NCBI GenBank assembly: GCA_022749755.1
Contig: CM040442.1
Span: forward strand, 2,072,663-2,136,662
Direction: 5' to 3'
Source: Azadirachta indica
Taxonomy: Eukaryota > Streptophyta > Magnoliopsida > Sapindales > Meliaceae
Length of the DNA: 64,000 bases
Every line of letters starts with the position of its first letter. The stretch's first letter is position 1. The position numbers and the translations under genes are program-made. Below are positions 1 to 10,894 of this stretch, one piece after another. The notes beneath the pieces are model-generated. The model saw only the letters and a program-made list of their open reading frames with translations, did not search any database and was not told the DNA's origin.

Positions 1-620
1 CGATACTCTTAAATGGACTTGGATTTGAAAAATTTGAAAAATTTGACACAAATGATAATTGCGTGATCTTCACATTAAATTATTAATAATCGTGTCGTAT
101 TCGTGTTTGATCTTCTTAACTAGTTTATTCATTTAAGACATGATTAATTATATTATGCCCAAACAAATTTTTGTATGTAAACAAATCGAGTCTCAAATGA
201 ACGATCATACCTAAATGAATCGAGCCTAAATGATTCAAGTTTTAAATGATTTATCGTATCTATATAAACAGTTTGTATTAATGTTTGATCTTTCTAACTA
301 ATTTATTCATTTAAGATAAAATTAATTATATTATACCTAAATGAATTATCGTATGTAAACAAATCGAATCTTAAATAAACGATTGTACCTAAATGAATTG
401 AGTATTAAATGAATAGTTGAGCCTAAATAAATAATCGTATTTATATAAACGGTTGTATTTAGATTTAAAATAATCTGCAAAAATAGTAAACAAATCGTAT
501 TCATGTCACATGAGAAATAACATGTTCACCAAAATACGATTTGTTTATGCAAATTGTCACCACCACTAGTTATCATATTTTGGGACCAAATTTTTTTGTA
601 AAATAATCCTATTCATTTAA
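1..620 (+). repeat. ~710-bp tandem repeat family, array S0 (partial, continues off the left edge)
   Basis: This sequence matches the right-hand part of the ~710-bp unit described at 15305-20230, with the recurrent phrases GTATTCGTGTTTGATCTTC, TTCATTTAAGAC and CCTAAATGAATCGAGTATT. Two unit fragments are fused by an internal deletion near 270. The order of variants is the same as at 52337-53520, so the window opens inside a block equivalent to S3. The A/T-rich hairpin arms typical of the unit lie at about 488-547. No gene is seen. Confidence 0.85.
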
Positions 621-1599
621 GAGTAATTATATAAAGTTAATTTGTAACATCTCAATTTTTTATTCTCAACGTATTTGTAATCTAGTAAAGTTAATTAACT
701 TGCAGCATCCTGAGCCTTGACACTCATGACTTATTTTCGATCTAATAAAGTTCGCTTGCAACATCTCAACTTTTTGCTTTCAGCATTACAAATTCTGTCA
801 ACAAGTATTTATTTTGTATACTTAGCAATTAATTTGTCGAAATCAAAATAAATAAATAAATAAATAGATAATCTGTCAAATACGCAAGGCATTAAATCAT
901 AATTAAAAATATAGAAAATCCTTTGTTTTTCTCATGCAATGAATTTGGAGATATAGTCAACTCTTTATCTTATTAAAGTAGCCATCTTATTTTTTGAATG
1001 ACAATAACTATGTCATCATAATAACACTCTATTTTTATTAATTGATTCTTGAAAGATAGTATTAATTCATGACTCTATTTAATTATATAAATAAATGCAT
1101 ATAATATAAAAGGTATTTATAATATATTTTAACATATAAATAGAGTCATGTTTATTATGGTTTTATTTTTAAAAGTAATTAAAATAAAGATATAATTAAC
1201 TTCTAAATTACATTTTTAAAATGATGAAAAGACACAAAACATATTTTTTAATTTTTAACTGTCATTGTAAGACATTGATATTATATTATTTTTGATCCGG
1301 GTCCCGTTGAATTCATCTATGCTAATTTGGGGTCTTCAATTTCCTTTTTGTTTCTGATTCCTTAACCGCCACATCCAATCACATCAGTACTGTCTTATAT
1401 ATATAAATATATATACACACACCAAATTAATGTAGGTATATATGATAATTATCAATTTCAATTATCATAATTTTTTAATGAGTTGATGTAATATCATGAT
1501 CTTTTGTCCGTTATCACCCCTAAAAATTGCAATATAAATTTGGCTATAACCATATCCAAAGCCATAGATTGAAAGAGTTGCAGTCTTTTTACAAACAAA
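621..1599 (+). promoter_or_regulatory. P450 5' flank (pseudogene-type), with TATA box
   Basis: This non-coding stretch is also present at 20231-21271 and 53521-54573, each time between the tandem repeats and a P450 5' end. It includes an (AAAT)n microsatellite at about 846-872. A TATAAAT at 1533-1539 lies 67 bp upstream of the ATG, the same spacing as in the full-length gene at 31711. Only the last ~130 bp are shared with the 31711 gene, so the distal promoters differ between the two P450 types. Confidence 0.6.
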
Positions 1600-1803
1600 A
1601 TGAGTTCATTAACGGATTTTTTAATATCCCACATTCTCCAATTTCCACCTTTCCTCTTCTTTTTCATTTTTATTAGATATTTTCAGAAATCTAGCGGCCA
1701 AGGCAAGGTTCCTTCAGGGCCAAAACCTCTGCCTATTATCGAAAACTTGCATCAGTTGACAGGTGGATTACCACATCATTTCTAACAAGATTATGTAAGA
1801 AAT
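1600..1803 (+). pseudogene. CYP71-type cytochrome P450, 5' fragment
   Basis: This is the N-terminal piece of an A-type P450: ATG, hydrophobic anchor, the K/R-rich stop-transfer FQKSSGQGK and the proline-rich hinge (PSGPKPLPII). It matches the first ~70 codons of the gene at 31711 but lacks about 21 bp in the anchor. It shifts frame at the GLPHH segment to a TAA at 1783-1785. Homology stops at about 1803, where the sequence jumps into block X, which in module II lies ~1.1 kb beyond the end of the P450 gene. It shares IIENLH and the HHF-stop frameshift with the copy at 54574, so it belongs to the pseudogene lineage. It cannot make an enzyme: the C helix, I helix and heme region are all missing. 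Confidence 0.9.
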
Positions 1804-1841
1804 AAAGTTTAATCTTTAGAAAAGAAACTAATGATACAAAC

Positions 1842-1947
1842 CTGAGTTAATTATGGGGTTTCCCGTTGCCTCAGGTTCAGATTCCTTGATGTAAGGAAAG
1901 TCCTTTTTTCCGACACAAGCTGCATGCTTAAAGCAACAACTTATCTC
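1842..1947 (-). other. Exon-like segment, unrecognised protein (copy A)
   Basis: On the minus strand a 106-nt stretch is bounded by a good acceptor (TTTACAG, before 1947) and donor (CAG followed by GTTTGT, after 1842). It has one open frame containing CCFKHAACVGKK and FPYIKESEPEATGNP. The same segment, with matching splice sites and the same open frame, occurs at 34497-34602. I do not recognise the protein. No confident flanking exons were found; a candidate next exon lies below 34407 in copy B. It may be a captured or residual exon of a host gene. The splice sites and reading frame are seen; the gene status is inferred. Confidence 0.3.
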
Positions 1948-2879
1948 CTGTAAATTTAAGGCCATAAGTTTGCTAACAGGTATAATTTATCCATTTTCTA
2001 GCACGAAAGCAGAAAGATTAGTATAGCTGTGATAGCTTATCAGTATACGATTTTAATGACTACTTCATATAATACAGTATGGTATCTCATTTCCTAGAGA
2101 TAAAAGAAGCACCACTGAAATAATCATATAATCTCTCGATTACTGTTCAACCATTGAAATTATGAAAACTTGTATGAATTAATATGTAGCAACTTGAATA
2201 ACATCCTTTTCAATCACAACACTTACACTGACCCTTGTAATCTGTTAAACAGTATTCAGGAAAAATCTATAAAGGAAAATATGTGTAGAATATTATAGAA
2301 TGCAAATACGTCGGTTATGGATTTTCTAATTCTAGTAAAGTCTTTGGTCAAAAATGTCATGCAAATTTTATAATAAAATATATATAATTTGTAAGAAAGT
2401 TAAAAGAAATATCTAGACAATTAATGTCGGGAGTGTAGCAAACAAAAAAGCCATAAGTAGCGATGTTTTTAAAAGTGTGTAAGAAAATAATAATATAATA
2501 AAACCAATGTCTAAAATCTTCAACGAAGCTTTCATTTCTTCCGTAAATCCCAATTTCTCAACTGTGGGATGAGAGCATCAAAACCCATCTTTCTTTTTCT
2601 TTCATAAATCTGAAAATACCAATAGTGATATCACAGCATCAAAACCCAACAGTGATATCTTAGCACATTTGATCCACGCACCACACTTTCAATCCAAAAT
2701 CATCACCATGGCCTTCACTTCTGCTATTCTAGTCATTCATTATACCCAAACTTCTATTCTAATATTTAAAAAAGAAGCTTACGATTTTTTAACCATTCAA
2801 ACAAGAACACTATTAATTTCACAAAATTGTAAGAATTAGCAAAAAAAGATACCAAATTCTAATAGATCAAGAGGAGCTA

Positions 2880-3420
2880 GCACAATGGTTGACTACAAAA
2901 TAGAAAGAGTATAAGCAAAACAAGCAAAAGGATGTGAAGGCTTTATACTTTTTACATCAAAAAGGTGACTTAGCAAGTTTTCAAAACATCATGTTATCGA
3001 AAACATCAAATAAGACGTGAAATATCTTGAGGAGAATTCAATGGTTTAAATAAGGTAATTTCTATTAAATTGCAATTTTTATAAAGAAATTTTGATACTT
3101 TAAAAATGAAAGAAGAAGAATCAATTTAAGCATTCTTTTCTCATATGTTTATTATCACAAATCAAATTAAAAGATATGGAGATACGATAAAAGATGAGAA
3201 GATTATATAAAAAATCTTAAATTGATATAATGTAAAAAATTTTTTAATGCTCAATTTTGCTCATGATATTTTGTATGGCTTCAAAAATTTTATGAAAGTG
3301 ACAAAACTAAAGAAACTGATTCGCATGTTAAGCAAAATTGCCTTGGAACTCTTATGCAATACAAGGATGAATATGAAGAGGACAAGCACAACAATGACCT
3401 AAGGTTGAGCAAAACTAGGC
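2880..3420 (+). pseudogene. Degenerate Copia gag (UBN2-like) relic, copy A
   Basis: Translated plus-strand pieces resemble the UBN2/gag domain of Copia elements. They include a KMKEEES stretch, then FFSHMF, then ITNQIKRYGDTIKDEKI, which follows the family pattern MKEGES-FFSR-NQIKSLGD-DKKIVEK. The reading frame is interrupted by many stops and shifts. No LTRs or pol are adjacent. The same relic is at 35515-36060 in block X'. This is an old remnant unrelated to the two large Copia copies elsewhere in the window. Confidence 0.45.
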
Positions 3421-4350
3421 ATTCTTAATTTCATCAGTAGCACATTATTAACTATATCTTGTGTAGTTCCATCACGGATAATTAGAAGAGAACTAACTTT
3501 TCAAAATTGGTTTTAGTGTCTTTCTGTGATCATCAAGATTCCATGATTTATTTGAGCAAGTTTCATTAGTTACTTCTTCTCTTATAAGAGCGAACCCAAC
3601 TGATGTAAATTAATAATGCTTAACATATGTGGCTGGATTTTTTTTTTAAAAGAGGATCAATTATTAAGCATAGACTTTGTTGAGCTATGATGCCACTTGT
3701 TGTATTCTCTATAACAACTTGATAGTAGTGAAAGCTATTCGTACAGTTCACGTTAACATGTCGGGTGAATAGTAATGTATATAAGAATAGTATACGTATA
3801 AGTATAAGAATAATATAAAATACCAATATTTTACATAAAAAATCCTTTTATATAAAAGAAAAACTACAAAATAACGTTAACAATAATTCTTCAGTGTTTA
3901 CGTAAATATTAATACAATACAGTTTCTCAGGTTTTACACAAACCTAAAATATACACTTAAGACAATAGAAGAAATACAATAATAGACCAATCACTAATTA
4001 CTCTTTCCAATGAAATGGTGAAATCACAATTTTCTATTTTGCATTGGCAGATCTAAGATTTTGGAATCTTTGACAGAGATACTGAAATGATAGGGTAGCT
4101 TGCTATTTATAGGCAAACTCCTTCAAACCGCCAAAGGAAGACAAAACACAGAAGAAATTTGCTTTGCCACATTATAACCGTGTAACCACATTCATAAGAC
4201 ATTTTTCTTCTCATTTTCTTTCTTCCTTCAACATTTGTCTTCAAAATTGACTGTACAGTATTTTTCACATTAAGACAATGGAGTCAGATTTTCTTTATTT
4301 ATTTTATGGGAAGGTCCCACCACACCTCCGCAGACTTGAGTCAATCCTGC

Positions 4351-4373
4351 ATATATATATATATATATATATA
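4351..4373. repeat. (AT)n microsatellite, copy A
   Basis: A pure AT dinucleotide run follows TCAATCCTGC. The equivalent site in block X' (36981-37011) has more repeats, so the locus is length-variable between the duplicates. Confidence 0.9.
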
Positions 4374-5176
4374 GTACTAATAATAATCTTTCAAAATGAT
4401 GGAAAAAGATTTTCTTTTGATTTGCTTGAAAATTTAATTTACTCTTTTCAATCCTCACCTACCCTCTACTTTTTCTTTTATAATTTCCTTAACTTCCTTT
4501 CATGATTAATTTATATATTTTTACAGAAATGGGTTTCTCCCACAAGTTTACTTCTCTTTGAACTATTTAATGAGTGTTCTATACTTTCACGAACAAATAG
4601 ACTTTTTTTTTAAATATTAAATAACTTTAATCCTCTATAATCATATGCCCCAATCAATTGAATATATTAATTTTCCAAATTAAATCATACTCTAAATAAA
4701 AAGTAGATAAAATTATATTCACACGTTTTTAAATAATTGAAAATTGTGGATATTTAATTTTATTTATGAAAAATATTGTATTTTTTGTATTTTTTTTATA
4801 AAAATATTATATAAAAAAGATCTTACTATGTGAAGAGAAGAGAAAAGCAAACGTACATAAAAAATGTAAAATATGTATAAGAAAATTATAGTAAGAAGCC
4901 TAAAAACATCAGGCTTTTATTGATTTTATGTACATAATCAAGCAAACCTTGGTTGTGTGATCAAGTCATTAACATCACGTATTTTATGATATATATATTT
5001 TGTAAAATTAATTCTTAAAAATAATTTTTATACAAGATATTATATACAAACTAAGGCAATATGGTAACATTATCCGTCTCATTAAGCTTACATTATTTAT
5101 TTTTTATTAAATTTTATTAAGTATAAAAACTATTGTGCCATCTCATTTTTTATATATCACATTTTATATCAAGAGT

Positions 5177-5650
5177 TAGGGGTGAGCAGAAAAACCGACT
5201 CAAACTGGACCGGATTGGAATCGGATTAGAATTTACAGGTTCAATCCAGTATTTTATGCAATTCGGTTCAGTTTCGGTTCTTAAAATAAAAAATCTGAAA
5301 TTTTCAATTCGGTTTCGATTTTAGTCTAAAAAACTCGGATCGAACCGAAAATATTATTTTATAATATTTTTAATCTAAACGACGTCGTTTTATTGTATTT
5401 TTATAAAAAACGTCATTTTATGAACCAGAAAACTTTTAAAAAATAATAAATTTATTCAAAAACCAAACTGACCCGAAAACCGAATCGATTAGTCCAGTTT
5501 TAATCTAGTTCTACTATATAATCAATCTGGTCCAGTTTCGATTTTCTTTTTATTCGGTCCAGTTCGGTCTAAAAAATTTGAAGTTCAAAATTTTCGAGTT
5601 CAATTTGATTTTTCTAAAACCTGGACCAAACTGGCCCGTTCCCACCCCTA
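5177..5650. mobile_element. hAT-type MITE with 8-bp TSD
   Basis: The element begins TAGGGGTG and ends CACCCCTA, perfect 8-bp termini. It is flanked by TCAAGAGT (5169-5176) and TCAAAAGT (5651-5658), an 8-bp target duplication with one mismatch, as expected for hAT transposition. The interior is rich in CGGTCCAGTT / AACTGGACC-like inverted motifs and has no coding capacity. Block X' at about 37793-37812 has the empty site, with a single copy of the target (TCAAGAGT then TTCTATTTT). The insertion therefore postdates the block duplication, or was lost from the other copy. A transposase source elsewhere in the genome is inferred. Confidence 0.9.
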
Positions 5651-5936
5651 TCAAAAGTTTCTATTTTAAAATGAATTTTACATATATTAATACTATTACC
5701 ATGCGAAAGATGAGGATATATAAATAAATTGAAGAGAGTTAGATGAAAACACTTATAACTATTGAGAACTGACATAATGCTCTCTAATATCAAAATAAAA
5801 ACCAATAATATCTTTAATTCATATCCAAATAAACCATGTATGTTTGAATATCAGTTGGGTTAAAACCATTATAATTTGATCAGAAGTAGCAATATAAGCA
5901 CCAATGTCTAAAAACAATAGCCAATAGCCGGTCTTG

Positions 5937-6100
5937 AAGTTCCAGTAAATGGTGATCAGTAGGTATCTTATCGTCTACATCACAAGTTGGTCTAAAGTTC
6001 CGGTAAATGGCAATTAGTAGATTTTGTGATCAGTAAGTATCTTATTGTCTGCATCACAAGTTGGTCTGAAGTTTCGGTAAATGGTGATCAATACATTTTA
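5937..6100. repeat. Short tandem repeat, 58-74 bp units, copy A
   Basis: Two units and a partial third each start AAGTTCC(A/G)GTAAATGG, continue with GATCAGTAGGTATCTTAT and end CATCACAAGTTGGTCT. Unit boundaries are 5937-5994, 5995-6068 and 6069-6100. The same array is at 38082-38246 in block X'. It lies just downstream, on the minus strand, of the TE-protein relic and may derive from its coiled-coil-coding part. Confidence 0.75.
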
Positions 6101-6129
6101 TTTCATGTAGTCAGCTTTTTACTTGAGTT

Positions 6130-7600
6130 TTTTTATTATTATCTTTGAGTTGAGAGATGGCCTTTTATATTAGGGCAATAACAGAGGAGTTTCCCTTAGG
6201 CCATTCCTTATGAAAGAAAAGACCATGAGCGATCTAAGAGAAAAAAAGAGATCATATCAAGAAAAAGAAGGTAGAACTTGTAAACTAAATAAGAAACCAT
6301 GATTAAGTCAAAATTGTACCTGACAAGCTCACTTATGGAAGAGATTGAGTGCCTTCTTAGTGGACTTCTTTTCGATTGTAGTAGAAATGGCCGGAGAAAT
6401 TATTGCTCCCAGATTGTTTATGGTCAAGATCAGGTACTTAAAATCCTCCCTTTTTTCGATGGGTAAGTCCTTAAAAAATAGCTCACAGTACCCCTTTTCA
6501 AAGCTAGAAGTCACGGTTTTCATTTTTTTTAATGAGATGTAATTAGCCGAATCTCCTTCTATTTCGATCATATCAAAGGGCCTTTTGAGGGTCAAAGGAT
6601 TCTTGTTCTTACTCGTACCATCCCTAGAGCCTTTCCCTTTGTCCTTTGGAGCCAGCAAAGTTTTAGAGCCAATTAACTCTAGAGGAATCTTCTTGGTTTG
6701 GTAGGATGGAGGATGCTTTCAAGATTGACTCAATATCGATTTCCCCTTTAGCATTTTGGAGGAGTCTAACAAGGATTGTAAATTCACGGATAAGCACTTA
6801 CTAGTATGCTTTAACACCATTCTTTCTACAAAGAAAAGTGTAAAATGTTAGAATTTCAAAAATCCTAAACTTCATACAAGCTCAGGAAATACTTATTTTT
6901 TTCTTGTCTTGGCTTTCTTTTAGGCAGTAAGGAGCTTATCAAGTGTCATAGTAAAAGCAGCTAGTCTTGAGCCAACCAATGCATTAGGAGAAAGCAATTC
7001 ATTTTGGTTTATGGCAGTAGCTCTCTCCACAACAATCTTCCTTAGTTATGGTTTAGCAAGAGTAGGAGATTCTTTCCTCAAAGCTCAATTGAAAAGGCAC
7101 AAAAGAAGTTAGATTAAAAACTTGAAGACGGATTTGAAGCTAAATTTAGAAATAATACCTACAATTATCGTTGAAGACAGTAAGCACACAACTATTAGTG
7201 CCCAGACGATCAAGTGATTGACCCAATTGCTTTTGAAAAAAACCACTTATGTCTTTAGCCAATGGGGAATCCAGTCACTACCTTATTAGTTTTGGGTCAA
7301 GTTTAGAGATAGTAGAATCCAGGGTTGCTCTCGGATTGTTCTTTAATAAGTACATATATTTAATCTCTTGGCTGCTTAGGGAAGGGTTTGTTGTAATAGC
7401 CCAAATCATAAAGAGACCAGAAATGTCTCACTATCCATTCATATTCAATTGATATGGGGGAATATCGCAAAAGTAAAAAAGGTGGGCGAAGTATTCTTAA
7501 AAGCACAATCTAAGCCTGAAGGTAAATAGCTCCTTATAAAGGGAGATCTCACTTTTTCTTGACTCATTCGAGAATTCATCAATCTCAAAGAGCCTAAGTA
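6130..7600 (-). pseudogene. Relic of a 'putative gypsy-type transposon' protein (PF04195-like), copy A
   Basis: Reading the minus strand from about 7500 downwards gives FLLLRYSPIS, then RHFWSLYDLGYYNKPFPKQPRD, then NPGFYYL, VVTGFPIG and RHKWFF. This order is typical of the plant domain called putative gypsy-type transposon (Transposase_28). Further on (6329-6658) there is a lysine-rich open segment with KDKGKGSRDG, KNKNP and LKRPF, typical of the linker, and a weak coiled-coil remnant (ISQLKDNNKK) near 6150. Stops interrupt every part. The same relic with different point mutations is at 38270-39740. Family membership rests on motif recall and would need a profile search. Confidence 0.55.
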
Positions 7601-8577
7601 TAATGTCTTTGGGGATTTGGTATATCTTACATAGCTTTAAGATCATAAATATTTATAGAAGAGGCAGACTAATCTACCTCATATGGTTTAGTCCTTTTGC
7701 ACGGATCAGGAATCCTTTCATCATCGTCATTAACGTCATAATTCTCGTCATCCTCATCCTCAGTATCTTCGTTATCTCCTCTTATTCTAGAGGAAGACAA
7801 CCTTATGCACCTCATTAGTTTGTTCTACACTATAAGGAACTTCTATGTAACTAGAAGCAGCCTCATCTTTAGAGCAAGTAATATGCTTATCTATCAGGAT
7901 ATCTAGACCTTGAAGAACATCGTAATCCCAGCCTCAGTTCTTTAAGGTTTCATGTTTTTAGTTTCAGAGGTATTGTACATGAGAAGTTTAATGTTGGATG
8001 TTCTATCCTTAGTATATAGGTAATATACTTATAAAGTTATGGCAATCTTAAACGAAATTTCTCTGTAATAGAGGAGGGGTAACCTATTCCATGCCTTACA
8101 ATTTGTATTGGATGTTTCGGATGAAAATGCTGATGAAGTGCTGTGAGATGCTTTGCATCCTAGTTCATGCAAGCAATCCAATTAGTAAAGGGAAAATTAG
8201 TCATGCAAGCTGACCTAAAACCTTGTCAGGTCAGGGAGGTAATGATTTTAGGTCAATATTTTCTACATAGCTATAGTCTACAAAGATGATTTCTCAAACA
8301 CTTTCTATGCCCTAAAAGATAGTTCGAAATAAGTTATATCTTTATTCTGTTAATTTTTGTAGTTATTTTTTTTTAATTTTCTAGATATTTATGATTTTAG
8401 TTCTTATGTTTAGTAAGTTTTATAAGGACAAATGATACAAGGACTCGTACTAAAAGAAAGCAAAACTTAAGACCTTCCATGAAATTCTCCTCACTAGGAA
8501 AAAAGAAATTTATGTATAAAAGTTAAGAAATAGAGATGATAAATCATTAAGTTCTAATTGAATTCAAAAGATAACTA

Positions 8578-8672
8578 ACCTTGTTGTTTATCAATTAATT
8601 TGCTGGCGATACCTTTAATAAAGGTCTTGTCTTCTAATTTCTCCCAAACTACGCCGAAATTTCTTGCATTGC
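8578..8672 (-). other. Short coding-looking stretch of unknown origin
   Basis: The minus strand has an open segment including NFGVVWEKLEDKTFIKGIASK, which reads like protein and is conserved in block X' (about 40850-40945). No start, stop or family is recognisable. It may be a further exon of the TE-associated protein relics around it. Confidence 0.2.
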
Positions 8673-8842
8673 AAATTAATTAAATTCATGGGGCAAGTGT
8701 TAAATTAATTAACTATATTTGGATTATTTTTTAAAGTGGAATCTATTTTTCAAAGATTAAGCATTGACACTTGAAATCAGCTGCTCAAGAGAGGCGAAAT
8801 TAAGGGCAGAAATTCAAAGAGTTATTGAGTTTCCTTTACGTT

Positions 8843-8971
8843 TGTGAAAATGCTGAAAGAAGCATAATTCTGTGTTGTGAAAAATGCTCCCATCCTTTCG
8901 ATTCTTTATGCTGCAAGGAGAAGAAAGCAATTGAAGAATATGTTAATGTTTCAGCTAATTTGTTTTCTTAA
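8843..8971 (+). other. Cysteine-rich open stretch, unknown
   Basis: An open plus-strand segment ends at TAA 8969-8971 and contains ILCCEKCSHPFDSLCC followed by KEKKAIEEYVNV. The cysteine spacing suggests a degraded zinc-binding module, but it fits no family I can name. The copy near 41105-41235 has lost cysteines (ICKKAE, SLYCKE), so it is unlikely to be under selection. Confidence 0.2.
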
Positions 8972-9593
8972 AAGAAATAATAATAATAAGTCGATGAAGT
9001 TATCTTTTCACCGACAAAAACAGACATGATCATCCTTGATAATTTAATTTATCTTTTTTTTTTAAATAATAAGAAACGTATATTAGGATTATTATGAAAA
9101 ATGATACACAGCATTAACATCATTAATAGTTCTCAATTTAACATATTAATTCAAAGATAGATACCAAACGTCAATCATTTATTTGCTAATTGTGATACTT
9201 TAATAAATTAAGGTTTCGTTTTGTATTGCTCCACAGATCAATTAACCAAGAAATTAATTGTCAATTATAAGCATGGACTTGAGCCAATATTGCTACGCCG
9301 ATAAATTATCCAAGAAATTAATTATCAATTATTAAGGATTACTTGAAACAATCTTGCCTCCATATATAATAATATCCAATAATTTTGAAGTGATGAAAAA
9401 AATTCCCTTTTGCTTGGAAATTTTTAATCCATTCTATTGGCACAAGTCCACTTTAGATAGACAAAATTTAGTATTAATAGTTAAGCCCTATAAATATACA
9501 CCAACATATACCAACAAAATCAAAATACTACAAAATACTTTACAAAATAATGCCAAATAATTCATGATTGAAGAAAAATAAAGTTATCTTCAA

Positions 9594-10680
9594 TTGTTGT
9601 CGGCTTCTTGGCCATTCGCTTCTCGGCTCGCAGGGCCCTCTTTGTCTATCCCATTCCTAGCCTATTCGTCAGTGTCATCAGCGGACATTTTTTTGTCTTC
9701 ATTCCCGTTGCTGATGCCTTATTCTCCATCCTCCACGAAATCGATCTCCTGGATCTCGTTACTGACATGCAAAGCACTGTTCAGAAAACCCAAATCTTTG
9801 CGTGAGAATCGTCACTTGAACATGTTAACAATATCCAAAAACCTTCTCATATAACCTCCACCTTGTGCTCCACTCTTGGCTTGAATAGTAGTAGCCAACT
9901 CGACATCAAAGTCGGTGACATAGGACTTCAGATCATTACTTTCTCGAAGTACTTCAAACAATTGCTTATATTTCACTGTCTTAAGGGATTTAAAACTGTC
10001 TTTCTCGTCCAAGAGCTCGGTTTTTCGGGCCTCAAGCTTTTCTTCCTCCTTTTTAGAAACGATCTAAAACAGATGCTCTTGAGCATTCTTGAACTGTTGA
10101 GCAAATTGGTCTAGGCGCTCCGACAACAGAAAGGTCAGCTACAACACAATCAAGCATGAGTAAGTAGACAGTCGATGAAATAAGTAATGAAAAATAATAA
10201 TATACACATGCAAAGGTGAAATTCCATTAAAACAACCTTGTGACTCAGCTCGGTGTACAGAGCAAGAACTTCGGCATCATCAGCTCGTGATTCCATGTTC
10301 GCTGATTTACAAGGTACAGAATATTCCGTGGACTTTATCGCAGGAACCAAATGCTCATACCGATCACGTTTGTTAACATTGTTATCCATATCTTGAAGTG
10401 GGGAATGAGACGAACCGTCCACCAACATCCCATGTTTGCATCTTTTCTTCTTATTCTCAGGCACGACCCCGGTTGTTAAAACCTTAGGGACATGATCACC
10501 CTCTCCTTCAAGTAAAGCACGAGAAGTGTCGAACTTAGCAAGTTCTGGGGTATTTGGAGTATCGGTGGCTCCAAACTCGGGAGCATTAGCTGCAATAAGC
10601 TCAGCAAGTTGGTTTATAGCACCATTTTTATCTTTCTTTTTTTTTTCCCTTGGCCGTTTTCGCAACCATTCCTAACAAGA
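9594..10680 (-). pseudogene. TE-associated nuclear coiled-coil protein relic, two exons
   Basis: Exon 1 (about 10677 to 10237) encodes a basic, NLS-like start (RKRPREKKKKDKNG), an acidic/Ser-rich middle and ALYTELSHK. A 98-bp intron follows (10139-10236; GT donor at 10236-10235, TGTAG acceptor). The second exon encodes a heptad-rich segment (LDQFAQQFKNAQEHLF, KKEEEKLEARKTELLDEKD), then GGGYMRRFLDIVNMFK, a CKDLGFLN-like motif and EIQEIDFVEDGE. This order is typical of the C-terminal half of plant gypsy-type transposon gag-like proteins. In-frame stops occur at the -HLF- stop -IVSKK- position, after NMFK (CGA to TGA) and after EDGE. The N-terminal part is absent. Only the last exon survives in the other block (41850-42148). 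Confidence 0.5.
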
Positions 10681-10894
10681 TGCAAAGGATACCGTGAATT
10701 GTTATAGGTTAAGAAATAACTTTGTTCATTGGTTTATCTAATTCTATCCTATGAATTTTATTAATTTTTTAAGAAAATAACTAATTCAATGGATTTCTTA
10801 ATTAACTCGCCACAAAACAAACTGATACAACATTGAAAATATAAAATTAATATTACCACTTAATTTTATTACTAGTAATATATAACGAAAATTT
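10681..10894. other. AT-rich spacer
   Basis: No gene or recognisable repeat is seen between the TE-protein relic and the LINE fragment. TATATAAC just before 10895 also occurs right after the LINE (about 12408-12415) and could be a target duplication. Confidence 0.4.

Larger units (their letters stand above)
1804..9893. repeat. Segmental duplication block X, copy A
   Basis: The block aligns collinearly with 34458-42148. It starts at AAAGTTTAATCTTTAG in both copies and ends at TTGGCTTGAATAG. The differences visible by reading are a 474-bp MITE (5177-5650) only in copy A, a ~68-bp segment near 40100-40165 only in copy B, and a G homopolymer only in copy B. Contents are TE-protein relics on the minus strand, a faint Copia gag relic, microsatellites and AT-rich filler. 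Between about 7600 and 9590 nothing intact is seen apart from two short coding-looking stretches (8578-8672 minus, 8843-8971 plus). Confidence 0.9.

Noticed and set aside
3620..3826. 68-codon minus-strand open frame, hydrophobic
   Set aside because: AT-rich composition alone explains it; the counterpart in block X' is not conserved as an open frame.
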